64,000 nucleotides of DNA, taken from assembly GCA_947044365.1 (NCBI GenBank), contig OX345636.1:44827037-44891036 (forward strand), given 5' to 3'. This DNA comes from Petrosia ficiformis (lineage: Eukaryota > Porifera > Demospongiae > Haplosclerida > Petrosiidae). Positions 57,139 to 64,000 of this stretch are shown piece by piece. The translations under genes and the position numbers were made by a program. Every line of letters starts with the position of its first letter. The first letter of the stretch is position 1. The notes beneath the pieces are model-generated. The model saw nothing but the letters and a program-made list of their open reading frames with translations. It was not told the origin of the DNA and searched no databases.

Positions 57139-58407
57139 ATGGACAGCAGCAGTATACTGGACTACTTTAAAAAAGAACAGAGGCGTGGGTTAGTCGATCC
57201 AAAGGGCCCTACATCACTTCATGTCCCCTCATCTTCAATTTCTGCTGCCAACAAAGCTGTAGAACAGCTACAAAAACAGAAGATGGAGAACGCAAGAAAT
57301 GGATGAGAGCTGGAGAAATAGATTTAAGTGAAAAAGTTGCCATCAGCAAAACAAGGTAGACCTTTGCTTTTGGGAGAAAAACTTGACAACGAGGTAAAAG
57401 GATACTTTAGAAGCTTGAGGGATGTAGGAGGAGTGGTTACTGTTCCTGTAACCATGGCCATTGGGACGGCAATTGTTGAGTCAAACAATCGAATGCTTCT
57501 TGCCAAGAATGGTGGGCCTATTGAAATCACTAAAACTTGGGCTCGATCTTTACTTTATTGAATGAACTTTGTTAAGAGAAGAGGTGGGTCAACTCGTAAA
57601 ATTGCCGTTACCAATTTTGATGAAGTCAAAGAGCAGTTCCTGTTGGATATTCTAGTCACTGTACATATGGAGGAAATACCGTTTGATTTAATCCTTAATT
57701 GGGATCAAACTGGACTTCATGTTGTACCAGGATCCACATGGACAATGGAAGAAAAAGGATGTAAACGTGTGGAAATAATAGGCATGGACGACAAAAGGCA
57801 AATCACAGCAGTGATTTGTGGTACAATGACAGGCCATCTCCTTCCTTTCCAGTTAATCTATTCTGGTACGACCAAGGCCTGCTTGCCAAAAGTTGCTGAA
57901 ATTCCATCCGATTGGCATGTCACATGTACCAGTAATCACTGGTCAAATGAGGAGAAAATGAAGGAGTATTTTGAATGAAACATTTTGCCTTACGTATGCC
58001 AGAAACACAAGGAACTGAAATTGAGTGATGATCATCCTGCTTTGGCAATATTTGATGTGTTTCAGGGGCAAACAACTGATATGATTTATGAAATACTTGA
58101 GAAGAATAACATCTTTATCTTAAAAATACTTGCAAACTGCACAGATCGACTACAACCTATGGACTTCAGTGTAAACAAGTCTGTAAAAGACTTTTTACGT
58201 CAGAGATTTATGGAGTGGTACTCGAGTCAAGTCTTGGTGAAGCTAACTGATAGCGAGAGTGAAGTTGCTATCGACTTCAAGCTTTCAACAATGAAGCCTT
58301 TGGGTGCTAGATGGTTAATTGAATTGCATGATTATTTGAAGACTAACAATAGTATCATTAAAAATGGATTTAAAGCAGCAGGTATTACCAGTATTCTTAT
58401 GTCATGA
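57139..58407 (+). pseudogene. Pogo-like DDE transposase, disrupted
   Basis: An N-terminal piece at 57139-57306 (MDSSSILDYFKKEQRRGLVD, then DPKGP-type segment) ends at a TGA. The expected helix-turn-helix DNA-binding region of about 60 codons is missing. From 57331 the catalytic region runs in one frame, broken by TGA at 57559-57561 and 57976-57978. It shows GRPLLLGEKLD, LILNWDQTGLHVVPGSTW (first catalytic Asp in NWDQTG), DKRQITAVICGT, NHWSNEE, ALAIFDVFQGQ (second Asp) and NCTDRLQPMDFSVNK (third acidic residue region). The NWDQTG and LQPxDxSVN motifs mark a family of pogo-like transposases common in sponges, cnidarians and fish. Confidence 0.85.
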
Positions 58408-58517
58408 TTTTTTTGTCTACTGATTCAGTAAAACATAGTTATCAGTTTTAAAAATTCGTTTGTTCAAAAATGAACTGATTAAATAAACAAAAAACATAAT
58501 TAATAATTAATATAATC

Positions 58518-59159
58518 TCATTTAATATATTGTAGAAGTGTCATTGGGAATGTAGTAAACAGTCTCTCTTCAAAGCAACTCAAAAGATGTTGGCGCATGT
58601 TTGCCTGAATGAAATTTACACACACAGGATCAAAATGATGACAAAGTAGTACAGAGGTGGCAATTGCGAAAATACCACAGTCCTTTCCCCCGGTTTGTTT
58701 GGAAGATTTAGCCACATGAAAACAAGCTGTTTCTTCAAACAGATTTTTGAGTACACCAAGTGTGTCGACATCAATTGAGGTACATATGGAATCATACACA
58801 ACAACTTCATCTTCTTTAGCAAATACAGTAGAGGCTACTATCCAATTATTCCCCCTGCTGTGTATAATTTGAATTTGTGGTGGCTGCTTAGGGTGTGGCG
58901 GGACTTTTGATTGAAGTATAGTTGAATTCAAACCATTTTCGATTCCAAACTGTTGTTTCAAAACAGTTTGTGCAAAGTTGATATGTAAATCAGATAACGT
59001 CTCTCCATTAACAATGATATCCTTTTCCATGTTAGAAAGAGAGAAATGATGTGAATTTAGTGTTACCCAGATGCATGTCATGCTAGTAGAGCTGGTGCTA
59101 TCTTGACCTCCTGGGTTTTGTTCTTCATTGGTATCATCATCAATCTTCACCTTTTTCAC
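58518..59159 (-). pseudogene. Ulp1-like (C48) cysteine protease domain, catalytic His changed
   Basis: Minus-strand frame with an acidic linker then the protease: GNNWIVAS, VVVYDS, and SSKQTGGKDCGIFAIA. The Asp, the oxyanion Gln and the catalytic Cys (DCG) are present. The family normally has N-H-W at the first motif; here it is N-N-W, so the His is lost (AAT for CAT). No ATG fits the true start; the frame is probably the C-terminal half of the HIRAN gene upstream on the same strand, separated by a stop near 59190. Such proteases act on ubiquitin-like proteins and are often carried by transposons. Confidence 0.75.
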
Positions 59160-59214
59160 AGGAGGCTCTTTGGGTCTTCATAATTTTTCTTATCACAAGA
59201 TAGCACTTTCTTGA

Positions 59215-59577
59215 TCAAAGTTTCAGCCTTTTTTCGGACATTCCTTTGAAATTTAATTGACATAAAACTTCAAGACCACCTTGTGGCAAATCTGAAGAAT
59301 ACTGCCTTCTTCCAATTACTTCACAGAGAATGAATCCACTACGACGCAAAAACAGCTTACAGATCAAAGAAATGTTCTTGGGAACATGGCCTACGATTGT
59401 TTGAGATTTTACTACCGCAACAGCATTACAATCGTACCTATTCGTATCCTCTACACTGCAATCCAACATTTCGCCTATTGAACTCTCCCAGATCTCCTTG
59501 TACACATGATAGCTTCGAATTACAGTACCAGCAGTGAAATAAATATCCATTTTCACACATGAAAAAACGTGTTGCAT
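59215..59577 (-). pseudogene. HIRAN-like domain, first half of the protease gene
   Basis: From an ATG at 59577 the frame reads SYHVYKEIWESSIGE, RYDCNAVAVVK, IVGHVPKNIS and LPQGGLEVLC. This pattern matches HIRAN-like domains in transposon proteins of marine invertebrates: an HVYKxIW start, a DxNAVAV core and VGHxPxxIS. HIRAN domains bind DNA ends in repair proteins; here the role is unknown. A stop follows at 59215, shortly before the protease part resumes in another frame. Confidence 0.7.
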
Positions 59578-59726
59578 AGACCTTGCACGTGTTCAATAGT
59601 GGGTGTGGTCAACTGTTCAAGATATATGTTTGCACTCGAAAGTTGAAATCTGCAAAAATTTCTGCTGCACACTTTTTCCAAAAGATGTGAAAATTTGAAT
59701 CCTTTAAAATTACTGGTACTACGGTA

Positions 59727-61126
59727 CCTTAATTTGGACTCCATTGCCATGGCAACTACATGTACATTCTTCGTAGTCTTTGAAAACTACATGATTACAT
59801 TATGTCAACCACTTCAATAGAAAGGCTCATTATATAAACTTGGACTATAAATACAGTTTATGGTTAGAACGTCTATTAAGATTGGAGAAGCAAGGAGTCT
59901 AAATGTGTTAAACCCCATGTACATGTAAGTGTGGTCTAGCCGTTCCTTGGCATTAACGAATTTAACATATACATGTACATGTACATACATGTAGGTTATA
60001 TTTACTATAAAATAGATTGGTTAATTGAATGAGTTGTACTTATAATTAATGCTTAACTCAATTTATGGCACCTGGTATATTTTACTATTAATATCAATGC
60101 TTTCTAACATAACATAATTATAACAACTATAATTGTGTGTGAAATTTAGAATGATATTAGCCAAGTAAACAAATAGTGTGGATTACTTCCCATCCCATAG
60201 AAGCTGTTGTGCACTTAACAACATATGTGACACAAGCAAACACAATGTATATTAATACATGTATGTATAGTCCAAACTACTAGTTTTGATCTGTCATAAC
60301 TACTGTTGCTAAACAACTGGATATACCTGTATAATACTTAGCTTATAATATGATTGTGCTAAGAAATAACTAAATTATATGGTTGAAGGTTTCTATACAT
60401 TTGTTGATGGCCGCCTTGTTATTTTATTTTGTAGCATGGAATGTGAGATTAATAAACAGGATATAACAATATGAAGTATAATTATATTAAATACATGTAT
60501 ATAATTATTAATTTTTCAGACTTATTAAAAATGTGATATCCTTCCTACATTTTACAATGTGTTATGTGCCATCTACACACATTTCTCTATTTCTATATAA
60601 AGTATTGACGGTTACCTATCACTATGATTATAACAAGTGAAACAATGTTTTAACTAAGTTATAAGGATAACAAATTTATAACATGATACGTGGCAAACAA
60701 AAACATCCCTATGACTAAATCAGTTTTGCAGAGTCTTTTTGCAGTAGTAGCAGTTTCTTTGTACATGCTCTTATGTAGATCAGGATTAGAGTAATAATTT
60801 ACATTGTCACTGGTCAACAAGGCCATAATTGTAAGAGGAGTAATGGAGTATATAACAGTCAATAGTTTGTACTTCTAGTAAGTAGTGACCACAGGTAGTA
60901 TAACTAGAGTAACTCATTACACTACACTTTTAAGTGTGCAGTGAAATCTAATCGATGTACATGTATTATTAATACACTTTAGGCTTGGAGTCTTTATGCT
61001 TTTACACACATATATAATTTCACTGATATTTACTACTCTGCAGTTTTGCTGCACTTTTAGACTTCTGAATACACAAAAATCCAGTATTATATATACTCCA
61101 CATGTACTAATGTGTACATAATACAC
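59727..61126. other. Upstream flank of last type 1 gene
   Basis: 60690-61126 parallels 22530-23000 and 560-890. Nothing else recognised; a few TACATGTA motifs. Confidence 0.5.
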
Positions 61127-61134
61127 TATATAAG
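61127..61134 (+). promoter_or_regulatory. TATA box of fibrinogen-like gene at 61212
   Basis: TATATAAG, 85 bases before the ATG, identical in sequence and spacing to the box at 892. Confidence 0.6.
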
Positions 61135-61211
61135 CTGCTAGCATACACCATTCATCTATTTACGAGATAGTCACCATCACTGCTGTTATTTACCAACTCA
61201 CAACCTATAAG

Positions 61212-62165
61212 ATGATCTGGTTCATCATTTTGTTAATTCCTGGACTGACTTCTGGAGACACTTGCAGTTGCAGTACACCTAACCAATATGAACTGGTATG
61301 CTGTAATCCTGATAATCTTGGAAATATTGTGAGGATCGATGGAAATGATAATAGACAGAAATATATTATTTGTCCTTCTACTCCACTTACTCAATGTAAC
61401 TCGCTCGGTTCATGTGGTGATGTCCTCGTTCGTAATCCTAATGCGTCGTCAGGGTATTATGATGTTAATTTGAGTAATGGAAGTGTTATAACTGTTTATT
61501 GTGAGATGGATGGTAACAATTGTGATGGAGAAGGAGGTTGGATAAGAGTAGCACAACTTAACATGAGTGAACCTGGTGCTACCTGTCCTTCTGGACTTAC
61601 ACTACAGAACTATAATAATATTAATCATAGTTTGTGTGGTCGATCATCATCAGGTTGTGCTTCAACATTCTTCTCTACATATGGATTGAACTACACTAAG
61701 GTGTGTGGAAAAGTAAGAGGATACCAGTTTAGTTCAGTAGATGCATTTCTTGTACAAAGTAACAACATTGACTCAACATATGTTGATGGTATTTCTATAA
61801 CATATGGTAGTAATCCTCGACAACACATCTGGACATATGCTGCAGGAGAAAATGACTTTCAAGCTGGAGGAGATGATTGTCCTTGTAATAGTGGAAGTAG
61901 TGTTGTTGTGCCTGATTTTGTTGGTAATGATTACTACTGTGAATCAGGTCGTAGGTTAGCTATCTTGTATGTTGAGGATATTTTATGGGACGGACAGCAA
62001 TGTAATGGAATAGAGTCTACCTGTTGTACTAATCCTAACATGCCATGGTTTCTCAAGACACTCAATGAAGAGACTAATGATGATATCGAGTTGAGAGTTT
62101 GTAGTGATGAAATTCCAACAGGTGAAGAAGCTCCACTTGATATAATTGAAATATATATCAAGTAA
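61212..62165 (+). CDS. Secreted fibrinogen-like protein, type 1, intact (317 aa)
   Basis: Signal peptide MIWFIILLIPGLTSG identical to that at 977. N-terminal DTCSCSTPNQYELVCCNPDN and CPSTPLTQCNSLGSCGD follow. The core SGYYDV, VYCEMD (Glu where the others have Asp), GGW is conserved. Loops: SSVDAFLVQSNNID, AAGENDFQAGGDDCPC and the shortest CESG loop (RRLAILYVED). It ends with LWDGQQC, STCC, DDIELRVC and LDIIEIYIK. Upstream sequence and TATA spacing match the copy at 977, its closest relative by N-terminus and promoter. Confidence 0.85.
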   Translation: MIWFIILLIPGLTSGDTCSCSTPNQYELVCCNPDNLGNIVRIDGNDNRQKYIICPSTPLTQCNSLGSCGDVLVRNPNASSGYYDVNLSNGSVITVYCEMDGNNCDGEGGWIRVAQLNMSEPGATCPSGLTLQNYNNINHSLCGRSSSGCASTFFSTYGLNYTKVCGKVRGYQFSSVDAFLVQSNNIDSTYVDGISITYGSNPRQHIWTYAAGENDFQAGGDDCPCNSGSSVVVPDFVGNDYYCESGRRLAILYVEDILWDGQQCNGIESTCCTNPNMPWFLKTLNEETNDDIELRVCSDEIPTGEEAPLDIIEIYIK

Positions 62166-62399
62166 CTGATCAATAACCTAGGCCCGGGCTCAGATACGCC
62201 ACTGGATATAACCAATAATCCTGTAAAATAGAAATGTTAAAACTGTTGTATTCTTGTCTGATATTTATACTAAATACATCGCTGTTTTAAGTATCTGTGC
62301 CATCAATGTTGAACATATATATCAAGATTTGAGCAATACATAATTGTACATAGAGATCATAGGGTTTCTGTGAATATTGTCTCACAATAAAAATATCCA
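62166..62399. other. Short downstream flank
   Basis: No gene. It differs from the downstream flanks of the other type 1 copies after about 20 bases. Confidence 0.4.
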
Positions 62400-62746
62400 C
62401 ACTGCGAAAACAAAATTGTTAAAATATCTGATTGATTGGTTATTACAGTTGAAAGGATTTAAAGTTGCATGTATGGTTATTCTGTTGATATTACTGAAAC
62501 CCTATTTTGCTAACTTCCTCATAAAATTTCATGTTTCATTTCATTTATAAAACGTCTAGTAATAGAAAACCTGCAAACTCATAATCTAATACTTTGAATA
62601 CATGAAATATTATATGAGGAAGTTAGCAAAGTATGATTTCAGTAAATGTTATGGCATCAACAGTATGACCATATATGCAACTTTAAATCCTTGCAACTGT
62701 AATAACCAATCAATCAGTTATTTTTACAATTTTGTTTTTGCAGTGT
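62400..62746. mobile_element. Large-arm MITE with CACTG ends
   Basis: CACTGCGAAAACAAAATTGT at the left is inverted at the right (ACAATTTTGTTTTTGCAGTG). The arms extend about 140 bases each (62400-62540, 62606-62746) with few differences, so nearly the whole element is a hairpin. Same end family as 20340-20732. Confidence 0.8.
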
Positions 62747-63388
62747 AGTCGCCTACTCTTTTAATGTGTTGGCACTTACCCATTACCTTTAATAATATTG
62801 TACATTGCATTTATTATACGTACGTGTATTAACTAACATCTTATATTTTGTATACTTCATGATTCATTGTATTATTCCTCTCATTAAATGATACATACTG
62901 TACATTTTGAAAGATGGATGCTAATTACTATTTACATGTACATTGGATAAATGCTAATAGTTAAAAGTAGTATGTGCTCACGGATAATTGAATTAAACTG
63001 TATAAAACGTCCATTCACATGATCGCGTGATCGACCTTTGGTATTTCACCTTTCTGTGTATTTTGTTGTTTGCTGGTTGTTTTCTGACTTGTTTACATTC
63101 CACTATCTTTTATAACCAATAAGGCACTCTATATTCCCTTCACTAAGTGTTTGAGCTACGTTTGATGACTCGAGAAACTTGGAAAATTTGATCGTCGTCG
63201 TACTAGTTAGAACATGGTATATATATATAGTTGCAACAGTGTCTCCTACCTTTGAAAACTTGGCTGTCATCTCGAAAGAGTATTAGGTAATGAGTGTGAT
63301 GTATTACTTGTAATAATATGTGTCAATATGAGTCAAATAGTGTTGGAAATCATAATTATGTAATGTATGTAATTATAAATATATTAGA
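62747..63388. other. Non-coding, nothing recognised
   Basis: No gene or clear repeat. It may include the 3' end of the piggyBac element on the minus strand. Confidence 0.35.
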
Positions 63389-63533
63389 ATGACTATTGTA
63401 TATATGCGTAAGTATGTATGTATATATGTATTTATGTGTATAGGTATGTATGTATATATGTATGTATATATATGTGTGTGTATGTATATACATGTATATA
63501 TATATATATATAATTATTATTATTATTATTTTT
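63389..63533. repeat. TATG/TA-rich simple repeat
   Basis: TATGTATATATG-type repeats ending in a TA and TTA run. It immediately follows the stop of the piggyBac transposase on the minus strand. Confidence 0.8.
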
Positions 63534-64000
63534 TTACTGAGAGTCATATCTCAGTTGGGTGTGGAATATTTCCAGGCATGGGTAAATATGTAGTGGTACT
63601 TTACAGCACTTGCATTGATACTGTGTCTGTGATCTTTTCTTTTTCCTAGACCGGCAGACTTCACACTGGGGACGACCTCCGTATTGTTTATCAGAAGTTA
63701 TCGGTTCAGGAAAAGGTCTCTGTGTAAGGCGAAGTGGGATGTCTGTGTGTGGCGAAATATAGCGCTGTTGAGTTCGACGATGAAATCCATCAAGAAGTCC
63801 TGTGGCAATTTCTAAACGGAAATCAAACTGCGTAAGTATTTTAGTGGCGGTAATGTTGTATAGAACATTTGCATTTGTAATGCAGAGATCTATTAGATGA
63901 AAAAATGCCCGTTTCCACCATTTTTTGGACCTGTGAGCATACCCATAATAAAGTATCATCTGATCAGACAGGTCAGCACCTCCCAAAAACTTATTGTATT
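63534..64000 (-). CDS. piggyBac-type transposase, C-terminal part (runs off window)
   Basis: The frame is open to the window edge and ends at TAA (63534-63536). It begins YNKFLGGADLSDQM, the conserved piggyBac block around the last catalytic Asp (GGxDxxDQ), then KKWWKRAFFHLIDLCITNA. The C-terminus is Cys-rich: CEVC, then CKCC, HIYPC and a final His, like the zinc-binding tail of PGBD4-type transposases. No stop or frameshift is visible in this part. The first two catalytic Asp residues lie beyond 64000. Confidence 0.85.
   Translation of the reverse strand, partial: YNKFLGGADLSDQMILYYGYAHRSKKWWKRAFFHLIDLCITNANVLYNITATKILTQFDFRLEIATGLLDGFHRRTQQRYISPHTDIPLRLTQRPFPEPITSDKQYGGRPQCEVCRSRKKKRSQTQYQCKCCKVPLHIYPCLEIFHTQLRYDSQ

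Larger units (their letters stand above)
57005..59726. mobile_element. Pogo-like DNA transposon carrying a DDE gene and an antisense HIRAN-Ulp1 gene
   Basis: The ends read TA-CAGTAGTTCCAG at 57005 and, inverted, TA-CCGTAGTACCAG ending at 59726, with looser inverted similarity for about 50 bases. TA on both sides and a CAGT-like start fit pogo/Tigger elements of the Tc1/mariner superfamily. Inside, a DDE transposase runs on + and a HIRAN plus C48-protease gene on -, tail to tail with their 3' ends about 110 bases apart. All genes are damaged, so this copy is not autonomous. Confidence 0.7.

Overview
The window is AT-rich eukaryotic DNA from an animal, most likely a sponge (demosponge). Three things suggest this. 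It has six copies of a secreted, cysteine-rich protein family with a fibrinogen-like start, a type I know from sponges and cnidarians. It has DUF3504/Crypton-type tyrosine recombinases of the kind common in those genomes. It also has spliced exons of a Rab-type GTPase and dense, varied transposon relics. A cnidarian is the main alternative. I see no rRNA, no functional tRNA and no CRISPR.

The backbone is a tandem array of fibrinogen-like genes, all on the + strand and all single-exon as far as can be seen. Four are intact (977-1939, 41074-42036, 48924-49883, 61212-62165) and two are broken (18007-18621, 23555-24474). They form two subtypes: type 1 at 977, 23555, 48924 and 61212, type 2 at 18007 and 41074. 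The type 1 copies also share upstream DNA and a TATA box. The central cores are almost identical between copies while short loops differ in sequence and length.

The array grew by segmental duplication. One block, consisting of a Rab exon, a recombinase relic, a type 2 gene, a type 1 gene and further Rab exons, occurs at about 8.3-28 kb (copy A) and again at about 36.6-56 kb (copy B). Four Rab-type exons (15307, 27567, 38030, 54549) are scattered between the fibrinogen-like genes, as if those genes sit inside or between duplicated Rab genes.

Mobile DNA fills much of the rest. 4.2-7.0 kb holds tRNA-derived SINEs arranged as tandem and foldback copies. 9182-14585 is a Ty3/gypsy LTR retrotransposon on the - strand with similar 182-bp LTRs but a disabled gag-pol. 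28253-30478 is a Crypton-like element whose 456-aa recombinase is almost intact and lies between two ~100-bp palindromes in direct orientation. 33262-34290 is a hAT-type non-autonomous element with another nested in it, both with perfect 8-bp target duplications. 34661-36388 is a 108-bp satellite with a 763-bp higher-order repeat. 50.7-53 kb is a set of ~630-bp tandem units. 57005-59726 is a pogo-like element carrying a DDE transposase on one strand and a HIRAN plus Ulp1-like protease gene on the other. 63534-64000 is the end of a piggyBac transposase running off the window.

The strongest candidates for something undescribed are the paired palindromes around the Crypton-like recombinase (with related hairpins beside its relics) and the fibrinogen-like array with its conserved core, variable loops and interleaved Rab exons.
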